The translations under genes and the position numbers were made by a program. Below, one piece after another: positions 1-5,620 of a DNA stretch of 6,590 bases (position 1 is its first letter; the number at the start of each line of letters is the position of its first letter). Under the pieces are notes generated by a model. It did not search any database and was not told the DNA's origin. It saw nothing but the letters and a program-made list of their open reading frames with translations. Source of the DNA: Clostridia bacterium. GTDB lineage: Bacteria; Bacillota_A; Clostridia; Christensenellales; Borkfalkiaceae. The stretch covers positions 1-6,590 of the forward strand of contig RYWC01000041.1 in the NCBI GenBank assembly GCA_003979335.1, in the 5' to 3' direction.

Positions 1-3
1 CAT
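1..3 (-). other. Possible start codon of the next minus-strand gene
   Basis: Read on the minus strand, the comEC stop TAA (6 to 4) is followed with no gap by ATG (3 to 1), the last three bases of the window. This suggests a translationally coupled downstream gene. In many Firmicutes the gene after comEC is holA (DNA polymerase III delta subunit), but none of its sequence is present, so the identity is only a guess. No clear Shine-Dalgarno sequence lies within the end of comEC. Confidence 0.4.
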
Positions 4-2097
4 TTAACAAAGTTCTAACTTGCCGTCTTGACTGTAAAATCGTATTGTTCCGAGGTCGTAAACGTTGTATTTTGTGTCTTTCAGATTGAAATACACAGTG
101 GTTTCGGCGTCGCATTGTACGCTGTCTGTAAATTTATCGTAATTTTCTTGCAGCGAAATTAACAAATCACATTTATCAAAAGGAATTTTACCGCTTTCGC
201 AAACGCCTACGGTAACGCCGTCAAGGTCAAATAAAATACTGTGTCCGTCGGCAAATTCAAAATCTATGCCGCAGAGCGTAAAGCTGTGTTCGTAGTGCAC
301 TTCGCAACTGTCGCCGAACGGATAGACGGGAAGATATAGAGAGCAGAGGTATAAATCTTTGCACGGCAAACTCAAATCAAAGCTTTCTATACTGTAATCG
401 TCGCCCAAAATTATGATGCCGTCCAACGAAAAAGAATACTCCGAATTTATAAAGTTTTTAACGCGTGAAATATTGGCGCCTTGCGTCATTATCAGCACGT
501 TTCCGCCGCCCGATTTGATTATTACGCTTCCGCCCGTTGCGCTTGCCCCTATTGAAATTTTATAACCTTTTGCAGGGGAATAGGTTAAAAGAAGCACGCA
601 TGCCGCAAGCGCCGTGGCGCCAATTCCAGCAAAAACGCTACGCGGTATGCCTTTCAAATTGAGTTTGTCCGATAAAAGCAGTAAAACGGCATAATACAGC
701 GGTATAAAAACGCCCGAACCGAAACCTGTTATAAGCGCGTTTTCAAAATTCGCGTCCAAAAGAAAGGACAGCGTGGTTTCAAGCGGTAAAACCGAATAAG
801 GCATTATAAACTGTGCGGCAGGTGGGATTAAAACTGAGAGTAAAGTTCCTGCAAAAGTAAGGGTGAACAGCGGAGAAATCAGAACCATAATAAGCAGATT
901 TATTATAAGTCCTGCGCCGCTGATGTACCCGAATTTCGCCATCATAATAGGCAGGGTTCCTGCTTGCGCGCCAAATGTCGCGCCGATAGGGGAGGATACC
1001 GTTTCGGGTATTTTTAACTTTTTTGCAAACCTAACCGTTGATTTCGAAAGCAGAATTATTCCGCCTACGGCGCAAACCGAAAGAAGAAAACCTACCGCAA
1101 ACAAGCTCAAAGGCGAGATTAAAAGTATCAGAATTACCGCAAACGAAAGGTTGTTAAGTCTGTCGTTTTTGACGTGAAAAAGACCCGTAAGAATACTTAC
1201 AGCGCACATTATGACCGCACGGATAGAAGATAGGGTGAAGCCGCATATTCCCGAATAAAATATTATCGCAGAAATTCTCAGCCCTGCGGATAGATATTTG
1301 TTGCATTTGGCTTTTTTTAAGATAAAAGTCAGTAGTGAGTAAATTATACCGATATGTAAACCGGAAACCGCAAAAATATGCGCAATGCCACCGTATCGGA
1401 AGTTTGCAAGCGCTTCATCGTCAACGTGCTGTGTATCGCCTAAAAGCATGCCGTAGCATATCGCCGCGGTATCGTAACTTAAATTGCCGTAAAGCGCGTT
1501 TTTTATTTCGGCGCGAATACTTCCGAAAAGCGAATAATGGTAAACCGAGCTAATCAAACCGTTCGGGGATGTCGTATACTTTATATTCTGTTCCGCGTAA
1601 TAATTGAGTTCGCCATAGGCGAAAGCGTCGTTGAAATTCAGCTTGCCGGTAAAACTTACCGTATAACCCTCGTCGCAGAAATCGCCGTATATTTCAGGCA
1701 GGAATACCTTTATTTTTCCGTTCAGCTTGTGCCCGTTTGCTTTTGTGTTTTTGAGAACGATGTATTCTCCTCGCGTATTAAGACCTTTTTCTTCTACGGT
1801 GCCGGTGACGCTATATATTTCGTTGTCGGAAATTTCTCGGGCTTTAAAATTTTCAAGGCGGTAAAAACTGTTTATCGCTCCAATTGCAAAAAATAACGCA
1901 AGCAAAACAGAGAAAACGGCAAATAATTTCTTTTTGCATATGAAAGAAGCAATAAACAAAATTGCAGATACCGGTAAAACGGCAATCAGCCAGATAAAGT
2001 CTGCCTGATGGTAGCTGAACAGATACCCAACCCACACGCCCAAAGCAAGAAAACACGCTGTAAGCACGGGAAATCTTATGTTCACAATACGTTTCAT
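4..2097 (-). CDS. comEC: ComEC/Rec2 family DNA-uptake channel protein with degenerate C-terminal domain
   Basis: ComEC forms the membrane channel that passes single-stranded DNA into the cell in natural transformation. From the ATG at 2097 the protein has 697 residues. An N-terminal hydrophobic stretch of several helices (about 5-80) leads into a soluble DUF4131-like region (about 95-175). The polytopic Competence domain (about 205-475) follows, with the family signature HIFAVSGLHIG at about 240-250 and a preceding YGMLLGD. The C-terminal 180 residues sit where the metallo-beta-lactamase-like domain normally is. The HxHxDH metal motif is absent; ILGDDYSIESF occupies the likely place, so this domain is probably not catalytic. 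A longer reading starting at TTG 2106 is possible, but that codon touches the -10 box, so ATG 2097 is preferred. The family call is secure. A working competence role is not shown, because no other com genes are in view. Confidence 0.93.
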   Translation of the reverse strand: MKRIVNIRFPVLTACFLALGVWVGYLFSYHQADFIWLIAVLPVSAILFIASFICKKKLFAVFSVLLALFFAIGAINSFYRLENFKAREISDNEIYSVTGTVEEKGLNTRGEYIVLKNTKANGHKLNGKIKVFLPEIYGDFCDEGYTVSFTGKLNFNDAFAYGELNYYAEQNIKYTTSPNGLISSVYHYSLFGSIRAEIKNALYGNLSYDTAAICYGMLLGDTQHVDDEALANFRYGGIAHIFAVSGLHIGIIYSLLTFILKKAKCNKYLSAGLRISAIIFYSGICGFTLSSIRAVIMCAVSILTGLFHVKNDRLNNLSFAVILILLISPLSLFAVGFLLSVCAVGGIILLSKSTVRFAKKLKIPETVSSPIGATFGAQAGTLPIMMAKFGYISGAGLIINLLIMVLISPLFTLTFAGTLLSVLIPPAAQFIMPYSVLPLETTLSFLLDANFENALITGFGSGVFIPLYYAVLLLLSDKLNLKGIPRSVFAGIGATALAACVLLLTYSPAKGYKISIGASATGGSVIIKSGGGNVLIMTQGANISRVKNFINSEYSFSLDGIIILGDDYSIESFDLSLPCKDLYLCSLYLPVYPFGDSCEVHYEHSFTLCGIDFEFADGHSILFDLDGVTVGVCESGKIPFDKCDLLISLQENYDKFTDSVQCDAETTVYFNLKDTKYNVYDLGTIRFYSQDGKLELC

Positions 2098-2106
2098 ATA
2101 CGACAA

Positions 2107-2135
2107 AATATAGCATAATCCGACAGCATTGTAAA
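2107..2135 (-). promoter_or_regulatory. Promoter of comEC (extended -10), near-leaderless
   Basis: On the minus strand a -35 TTTACA (2135-2130) and a -10 TATATT (2112-2107) are separated by exactly 17 bp, and TGC directly precedes the -10 (extended TGn element). The expected start of transcription is near 2100, only about 2-4 bases before the ATG at 2097. The message would then be leaderless or nearly so, which agrees with the lack of any Shine-Dalgarno sequence there. Confidence 0.7.
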
Positions 2136-2193
2136 CACGTTTTAAAAGTTAGTTTTAAAAAAGTATTTTTGACAATAATTAATCTGAATGCTC

Positions 2194-2199
2194 GGAGGT
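2194..2199 (+). promoter_or_regulatory. Ribosome binding site of the FAD oxidoreductase gene
   Basis: GGAGGT lies 4 bases before the ATG at 2204. It is a near-perfect Shine-Dalgarno match and fixes the start. It also shows that the organism uses SD-led initiation, unlike the comEC start and three of the four regulator genes in the window. Confidence 0.85.
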
Positions 2200-2203
2200 A
2201 ATT

Positions 2204-3496
2204 ATGGAGTTTTGCAGCGTATGGAAAGGTGAAAGACGGGAATATCCGTCGTTGAAAGGCTACGCGGAAAGGGATATTGTGGTTATGGGCGGAGGAATTG
2301 CAGGCTATTTGACGGCGTTCAGGCTTGCGCAAGCAGGCAAGTTTGTTACGCTTTTGGAAGCAAACCGTCTCTTCGGCGGAACAACAGGCAGAACTACCGC
2401 GAAAATAACCTATAATCAAGGCAATGTTTATTCCGACCTTTACCGACGCTACGGCGAGCAGGCGGCAAAGGGATATTTCGAAGCGCAGAAAGAAGGTATG
2501 CGCGGCTTTAAAGAATTAAAAGAAAAATACGGTATAGAGTGTAACTGGCAGGAAACTAACGGTTATATATACACATGCGCGTCTAAGGCAAGGCTTGAAA
2601 AAACTTTTGCAGTAATGAAAAAGATAGGCGCGGAGTGCGAATGGGTTAGCGGATTGCCGCATTTTGACGCAAGCGGCGCGATAAAATGTAAAAAACAGTA
2701 TCTGTTCGACCCTTTGAAGTTTCTTACTTCATTGCCTGTAAATTTTGAAATTTACGAGAATACTCGCGTTATGGACGTTGACTCCTCAGATAAAACCGTG
2801 ATTACCGAAAACGGAAAAATCAAAGCCAAAAGCATAGTTGTCGCTACGCATTTTCCCATAATTAATTCGCGCGGCGGATATATTTTAAAATTGAGACAAT
2901 CCACTTCTTATACAATTGCGGTAAATAAAAAACTTACCGAGGAAATGTTTCTTGAAGAGAAGGAGGACGGACTTTCTGTCAGACCTTATGCAGGCGGTAC
3001 GCTGTTCGGCGGCGGTGACCACAGAACGGGCAGAATAAGAGAGTCAGGACATTTTCTTGCGCTTAAAGAGAGGGCAAGAACTCTTTTCGGCGCAGACACG
3101 GTCACGCACTGTTGGAGCGCAGAGGATGTAATGACGTTTGACGGTATGCCTGCCGCAGGCAGATATTTCCCCGATTCGGACGGGGTTTATGTGGTTACGG
3201 GCTTCAATAAATGGGGCATGTCCAACGCAATGGCTTGTGCGAATTTAATTTGCGATATGATTTGCGGCAAAGAAAACCCTAACCAAGAGCTTTTCTCTCC
3301 GCAAAGACACATAAACGGCAGTATGAAAGTTTTTGTAGCCAACGCTTTGACCAACATAAAGGAAATAACTATGGGTTATTTCAGGCTTACGGCAAAAACT
3401 TGCGCAGACGTTCCCAAAGGTAGCGGAGCAGTAGTGCGGCATAACGGTAAAAAACGCGCCGTTTACAGGGATGAAGACGGTAACCTCATATTATAG
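2204..3496 (+). CDS. FAD-dependent oxidoreductase, YhfW-type; Rieske domain cut off by a frameshift
   Basis: This is a DadA/glycine-oxidase-fold flavoprotein of the group that carries a C-terminal Rieske domain (B. subtilis YhfW is the named relative, about 510 residues). The 430 residues start at an ATG with a strong SD. The Rossmann FAD motif GGGIAG is at 29-34, with the ribose-binding acidic residue in LLEAN at about 50-54. The family signature GGTTGRTTAKITYNQG follows at about 58-73. The C-terminal DAO-type part contains GMPAAGRYFPDSDGVYVVTGFNKWGMSNA (split here only for recognition: GMPAAGR, then GFNKWGMSNA). The last 35 residues (KGSGAVV..KKRAVYRDEDGNLIL) match the first strands of a Rieske domain, then TAG at 3494 ends the frame. 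The cluster-binding half continues in the -1 frame (3502-3651). The substrate is unknown, and the gene has no operon partners. The electron-transfer function is doubtful unless the frame is restored. Confidence 0.85.
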   Translation: MEFCSVWKGERREYPSLKGYAERDIVVMGGGIAGYLTAFRLAQAGKFVTLLEANRLFGGTTGRTTAKITYNQGNVYSDLYRRYGEQAAKGYFEAQKEGMRGFKELKEKYGIECNWQETNGYIYTCASKARLEKTFAVMKKIGAECEWVSGLPHFDASGAIKCKKQYLFDPLKFLTSLPVNFEIYENTRVMDVDSSDKTVITENGKIKAKSIVVATHFPIINSRGGYILKLRQSTSYTIAVNKKLTEEMFLEEKEDGLSVRPYAGGTLFGGGDHRTGRIRESGHFLALKERARTLFGADTVTHCWSAEDVMTFDGMPAAGRYFPDSDGVYVVTGFNKWGMSNAMACANLICDMICGKENPNQELFSPQRHINGSMKVFVANALTNIKEITMGYFRLTAKTCADVPKGSGAVVRHNGKKRAVYRDEDGNLIL

Positions 3497-3651
3497 GCAG
3501 TATGTGTCCTCATCTGCACGGCGAGCTAAAATGGAACCCCGACACTCACACTTGGGACTGTCCCTGTCACGGCTCGCGGTTTGACGTATACGGAAATATA
3601 ATTTCGGAACCGGCTTCGAAATGCTGTAAATACGAAGAGGAAGAAGGGTAA
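3497..3651 (+). pseudogene. Detached Rieske [2Fe-2S] C-terminal half of the FAD oxidoreductase (-1 frame)
   Basis: Immediately after TAG 3494-3496, the -1 frame reads GSMCPHLHGELKWNP, then DCPCHGSRFDVYGN, and ends at TAA 3649-3651. All four cluster ligands are present: Cys (3505), His (3511), Cys (3559) and His (3568), in the spacing CxH-x15-CxxH. One extra base near 3495 would join this to the upstream frame as ...NLILYGSMCPHLHG and give a protein of about 482 residues, close to family length. The cysteine that normally forms the Rieske disulfide in the first loop (CTHLGC) is Gly here, although its partner in CPCHG remains. There is no SD before ATG 3502, so separate translation is unlikely. 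A recent frameshift mutation or a sequencing/assembly error are the simplest explanations. A classical slippery heptamer is not seen. Confidence 0.8.
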
Positions 3652-3656
3652 TAAAT

Positions 3657-3685
3657 AAGCGCACGACTCGAAATCGTGCGCTTTT
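3657..3685. terminator. Bidirectional intrinsic terminator between convergent genes
   Basis: A perfect 10-bp stem, AAGCGCACGA (3657-3666) with TCGTGCGCTT (3674-3683), encloses a 7-base loop. TTTT follows on the plus strand, and TTATTTATTA follows on the minus strand. It sits between the end of the Rieske piece (3651) and the stop of the GIY-YIG gene (3688), so it can serve both. Confidence 0.85.
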
Positions 3686-3687
3686 AA

Positions 3688-4182
3688 TTATTTGTTGCCT
3701 CTTGTTTTGTTATAGCCTGCCGCAAACGAGTCGTAAGTTGCAATTGTATTGCGTTCAAGTTCGTTCAGCGTCTTAAATCCGCTTTTTTCAAGCGCAATCA
3801 TCTTTATGGTGAATAAATTTCCGTACTTATAATCGGCGTAAACGTCGCCGTTGCCCTTGCCTGTAAAATGCGAATTTACGCGGTTTAGTATTTCTTTGCC
3901 CTGACCGACGTAATACATATTTTTTGTGGTGTTATAAAGTATGTATACTCCCGAAAAATTGTATTTTAAAGCATAATAAGGGCTGCCTTTTCCGCCGAAA
4001 CTCGTCTTTCTCAGTTCAAAAAATTCTTCAGGCGTTAGCTCCAAAGCGTTATTTGCAAGCCCTTTGATTTTCTTTTTAATATATCCTTTTTTTCTGTAAT
4101 TAAAATAAAAAGTCGCCGCACAAAGAATAAAGCAGAATATAAATACAATTGAAATTACCGCAATAAGCCAACCGTCCGCCAT
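3688..4182 (-). CDS. GIY-YIG nuclease-fold protein with N-terminal membrane anchor
   Basis: The protein has 164 residues from the ATG at 4182. Residues about 5-27 form one strongly hydrophobic helix, followed by a basic stretch (YRKKGYIKKKIK) that suggests a cytoplasmic C-terminus. A linker leads to a GIY-YIG domain at about 76-160. It has GVY at 78-80, YVGQ at 91-94, the catalytic-type Arg in LNRVNSHF (101), the Glu in NELER (143) and the terminal Asn in GYN (158), so the known active-site set looks complete. Such domains cut DNA in UvrC, homing enzymes and SLX1-like proteins; the target here is unknown. The start is chosen by AGGA 8 bases upstream and by the promoter: an in-frame ATG at 4221 lies upstream of the predicted start of transcription. 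Membrane attachment of a nuclease domain is unusual but recurs in small Firmicute proteins of unknown role. Confidence 0.85.
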   Translation of the reverse strand: MADGWLIAVISIVFIFCFILCAATFYFNYRKKGYIKKKIKGLANNALELTPEEFFELRKTSFGGKGSPYYALKYNFSGVYILYNTTKNMYYVGQGKEILNRVNSHFTGKGNGDVYADYKYGNLFTIKMIALEKSGFKTLNELERNTIATYDSFAAGYNKTRGNK

Positions 4183-4190
4183 AACCGTAA

Positions 4191-4194
4191 TCCT
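4191..4194 (-). promoter_or_regulatory. Ribosome binding site deciding the GIY-YIG gene start
   Basis: AGGA on the minus strand lies 8 bases before the ATG at 4182. The alternative in-frame ATG at 4221 has no such sequence before it. Confidence 0.6.
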
Positions 4195-4211
4195 AATTAA
4201 AAATTTATTAA

Positions 4212-4240
4212 AGTATATCATTGCGTACAGTCTTAGTCAA
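4212..4240 (-). promoter_or_regulatory. Promoter of the GIY-YIG gene (extended -10)
   Basis: On the minus strand, TTGACT (4240-4235) and TATACT (4217-4212) are 17 bp apart, and TGA precedes the -10 (TGn element). Transcription should start near 4205, giving a leader of about 23 bases that contains the AGGA. This makes the gene independent of the small gene upstream. Confidence 0.75.
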
Positions 4241-4241
4241 C

Positions 4242-4261
4242 AAAAAGCAAACCTTTGTTTG
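4242..4261 (-). terminator. Weak possible terminator of the small membrane protein gene
   Basis: On the minus strand a 5-bp stem, CAAAC and GTTTG with a 4-base loop, is followed by CTTTTTG. The stem is short and AT-rich. A second 8-bp hairpin (TGAAAATA 4288-4295 with TATTTTCA 4303-4310) overlaps the stop codon but has no U tract. Confidence 0.25.
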
Positions 4262-4307
4262 TTTTAAAGCTTGGTTTTTTGGTTAGATGAAAATATTGTC
4301 TTTATTT

Positions 4308-4460
4308 TCATAACAATTTTTTGTACCAATTCCAAAAGTCTTTAAGATTATTCCATATATCGTCCCCTTGCACAGCGTAAAAGCAACAAAATATAATTAC
4401 TGTTACCGTAACGTATATTAAAATTCCGAATAATATAGACTTTATTATTTTCTTTTTCAT
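4308..4460 (-). CDS. Small single-pass membrane protein, 50 residues, unknown function
   Basis: This open frame encodes 50 residues from ATG 4460 to TGA 4308. It begins with a basic patch (MKKKIIKS). A hydrophobic helix follows at about 9-30 (ILFGILIYVTVTVIIFCCFY), then a short polar and aromatic tail (QGDDIWNNLKDFWNWYKKLL) that could form an amphipathic helix. This tidy basic/hydrophobic/amphipathic layout is hard to explain by chance. A -10-like TATAAA lies at 4487-4482 with only a poor -35, and no Shine-Dalgarno sequence is evident (AAGCAAGCAC before the ATG). It lies upstream of the GIY-YIG gene on the same strand, and both are membrane proteins, but a separate promoter divides them. I do not recognise the family. 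Holin-like or toxin-like peptides have similar layouts, but nothing here shows such a role. Confidence 0.5.
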   Translation of the reverse strand: MKKKIIKSILFGILIYVTVTVIIFCCFYAVQGDDIWNNLKDFWNWYKKLL

Positions 4461-4598
4461 GTGCTTGCTTTAAAATACTGTTTTATAAAATTTGTCTTTG
4501 TCGGTGTTGTATGCAAGCGTAAAGCATGTTGGACAATTCCCTGTAAAACTACAATGTTTTCATAATTTACGTCTTAGCACTACTATTCCAATACATTG

Positions 4599-4655
4599 TA
4601 ACACGTAATAAAATTTATGTCAACCATTATAAAATATTATTGCTAACACATAATA
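4599..4655. repeat. 12-bp direct repeat TAACACRTAATA, possible operator
   Basis: TAACACGTAATA (4599-4610) and TAACACATAATA (4644-4655) differ at one base and start 45 bp apart. They bracket the AT-rich stretch with -10-like hexamers (TATAAA 4628, TAAAAT 4630, TATTAT 4635) upstream of the first regulator gene. Repeats of this kind are typical binding sites of small autoregulatory XRE proteins; binding is inferred only. The rest of the 206-bp divergent intergenic region (4461-4666) shows no convincing promoter or RNA. Confidence 0.4.
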
Positions 4656-4666
4656 TCGGTAAAAAA

Positions 4667-4975
4667 ATGACTGTACAGGATAGAATTGAAGAGTTATTGA
4701 AAAAAAATAAATGGACTAAATATAAACTTGCAAAAGAAGCAGGTTTTTATCCTACAACTGTTTACGATTGGTTCAATGAAAAACATTTCACCCCAGATAG
4801 GGCTTCTATTGAAAGTGTGTGTTTAGCTTTCAAAATTTCACAAGCTGAGTTTTACAGTCGTGTAGACGAGAGTGAATTATCCTCCGAACAAACAGCATTA
4901 TTAGAATTATTCGCAAAAATACCAGAAAATAAAAAAGGTTTGATATTTGATTTACTTAAATCATTGGCACAATAA
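4667..4975 (+). CDS. XRE-family helix-turn-helix regulator 1
   Basis: A 102-residue DNA-binding protein. The Cro/C1-type HTH occupies about residues 3-63, with LAKEAGFYPTTVYDWFNEK (about 21-39) as the turn and recognition helix. A short C-terminal helical tail (EQTALLELFAKIPENKKGL, then IFDLLKSL) may serve in dimerisation. The start at ATG 4667 is preferred over TTG 4640, because the extra nine codons do not belong to the domain; no clear SD is present for either. It pairs with the next gene, 20 bases downstream, with which it shares 45 of 102 aligned residues without gaps, so the two arose by tandem duplication. It probably binds DNA as a repressor, perhaps at the direct repeat just upstream. 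The target genes are unknown. Confidence 0.85.
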   Translation: MTVQDRIEELLKKNKWTKYKLAKEAGFYPTTVYDWFNEKHFTPDRASIESVCLAFKISQAEFYSRVDESELSSEQTALLELFAKIPENKKGLIFDLLKSLAQ

Positions 4976-4986
4976 AATTAAAAAAC

Positions 4987-4991
4987 AGGTG
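4987..4991 (+). promoter_or_regulatory. Ribosome binding site of regulator 2
   Basis: AGGTG sits 4 bases before ATG 4996, inside the 20-base gap after regulator 1. It is the only recognisable SD among the four regulator genes and supports co-transcription of the pair. Confidence 0.55.
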
Positions 4992-4995
4992 CAGT

Positions 4996-5310
4996 ATGGA
5001 TATTCATGGAAGAATACAGGAACTTATTAATTTAAAAGGCATATCTTTATATGAATTATCTGAAAGAACAGGTATTCATAAAACCACAGTTTATAACTGG
5101 TATAATGATAATCATTACACTCCTAACAGGAAGTCGATTGAATTGATTTGTGCCGCATTAGACGTATCTATTACTGAATTTTATAGCGGTATTGACGAAG
5201 GCGAACTTGACGGTGAACAAATGTTATTTTTGGAGCTTTTTGCAAAAGTGCCTAAAAGTAAGCGCAAAGTTGTATTTGAAATATTACGTAATTTATCAGA
5301 CGAAAAATAA
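4996..5310 (+). CDS. XRE-family helix-turn-helix regulator 2
   Basis: A 104-residue paralogue of the preceding regulator. The HTH is at about 3-63, with LSERTGIHKTTVYNWYND as the core. The shared block TTVYxWxNxxHxTPxRxSIE spans the recognition helix and the next loop, and the C-terminal tail EQMLFLELFAKVPKSKRK matches that of regulator 1. Near identity around TTVY and TPxR suggests the two recognise related DNA or form heterodimers (inference). The gene ends in TAA at 5308-5310, which overlaps the A-rich foot of its terminator, so nothing else on the plus strand belongs to this transcription unit. Confidence 0.87.
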   Translation: MDIHGRIQELINLKGISLYELSERTGIHKTTVYNWYNDNHYTPNRKSIELICAALDVSITEFYSGIDEGELDGEQMLFLELFAKVPKSKRKVVFEILRNLSDEK

Positions 5311-5338
5311 AACGGAGCATAATGCTCCGTTTTTTATT
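5309..5338 (+). terminator. Intrinsic terminator of the regulator 1-2 operon
   Basis: The stem AAAACGGAGC (5309-5318) pairs with GCTCCGTTTT (5324-5333) around the loop ATAAT, and the T run continues to 5335. It is a perfect 10-bp hairpin that begins inside the stop codon of regulator 2. Confidence 0.92.
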
Positions 5339-5340
5339 AT

Positions 5341-5378
5341 AAAAAAGAGCGCAAGTCAAATACGTTTCAACTTACGCT
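5341..5378 (-). terminator. Minus-strand intrinsic terminator of ncRNA 1
   Basis: On the minus strand AGCGTAAGT (5378-5370) pairs with ACTTGCGCT (5356-5348), one pair being U-G. The stem extends inward by UGAA/UUUG to about 13 bp, and CTTTTTT follows. The wobble pairs exist only in the minus-strand RNA; on the plus strand they are A-C mismatches. The hairpin therefore points to transcription toward lower coordinates, head-on to the terminator of regulator 2. Confidence 0.65.
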
Positions 5379-5590
5379 ATGGCTGGTGCACCGTCTTACT
5401 GCAAAAAAGAACACGGTCAAAATACCGTTGATTGACTAAGTATGAAAACGCTGTGCGGCTAAAATCGTAGCTTGTGGGGAGGGCGCACTTTATGCACGAA
5501 ACCGCATCGGCGGTGACTTTACAGCAACGGATTTTTGCCTTTTACTCCTTAACTCTAAATTATTTACTATTAGTTTACGAGCGGTCGTAA
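5341..5590 (-). ncRNA. Candidate structured non-coding RNA 1 (5' end uncertain)
   Basis: This 300-base gap without a gene is richer in GC than its surroundings and folds better on the minus strand. A terminator hairpin with a U run ends it (5378-5341). GUGCGCC (5488-5482) can pair with GGUGCAC (5392-5386), one pair being G-U; the same bases on the plus strand would be an A-C mismatch. Local hairpins also include ACGGU/ACCGU (within 5413-5428) and ACCGC/GCGGU (within 5502-5516). A C-rich stretch CCCUCCCC near 5482-5475 may be unpaired and resembles the SD-blocking seeds of Firmicute small RNAs. A -10-like TATAAT is at 5602-5597 but has no good -35, so the start is unsure. It does not match riboswitches, tmRNA, RNase P RNA or SRP RNA by their known motifs. 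Confidence 0.4.
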
Positions 5591-5593
5591 ACT
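5572..5593. promoter_or_regulatory. Palindromic operator site 1
   Basis: A perfect inverted repeat with 9-bp arms, AGTTTACGA (5572-5580) and TCGTAAACT (5585-5593), is separated by GCGG. It shares TTTACGA-N4-TCGTAAA with site 2, 47 bp away centre to centre. It overlaps the possible -35 (TTTACG 5574) of the regulator 3 promoter, a position suited to repression. Confidence 0.65.
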
Positions 5594-5596
5594 TAA

Positions 5597-5604
5597 ATTA
5601 TAAA
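5597..5604. promoter_or_regulatory. Probable divergent promoter core between the two operators
   Basis: The stretch ATTATAAA reads TATAAA (5599-5604) on the plus strand and TATAAT (5602-5597) on the minus strand. It lies midway between the two palindromes. The plus-strand -35 would be TTTACG at 5574 with a long 19-bp spacer; the minus-strand -35 near 5620-5625 is poor. Both -35 regions fall in or beside an operator, so bound protein could shut both directions. Confidence 0.35.
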
Positions 5605-5620
5605 AATAGCCCATACTAAA

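Noticed and set aside
2098..2106. TTG 2106 as the comEC start, three codons upstream of the ATG
   Set aside because: The codon is directly next to the -10 box and would lie upstream of the predicted transcription start; ATG 2097 gives the usual basic residue before the first helix.
2169..2174. Perfect TTGACA as the -35 of the FAD oxidoreductase promoter
   Set aside because: At 16-18 bp spacing the sequence is CTCGGAGG, the SD region, with no -10-like hexamer. Other options nearby (AATAAT 2174, TATTTT 2164) lack a good -35, so the promoter is left unassigned.
3488..3502. Programmed -1 frameshift joining the Rieske half
   Set aside because: ATA-TTA-TAG has no canonical slippery heptamer and no clear downstream stem directly after it; mutation or sequence error is simpler.
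4183..4221. ATG 4221 as the GIY-YIG start (177 residues)
   Set aside because: It lies upstream of the -10 box and has no SD, while ATG 4182 has AGGA 8 bases before it.
5192..5431. 79-codon plus-strand frame overlapping regulator 2 and its terminator, and another open stretch through about 5445-5620
   Set aside because: The first overlaps a secure gene and its terminator; the second has no start codon with an SD and runs through the operator palindromes. Neither resembles a protein.
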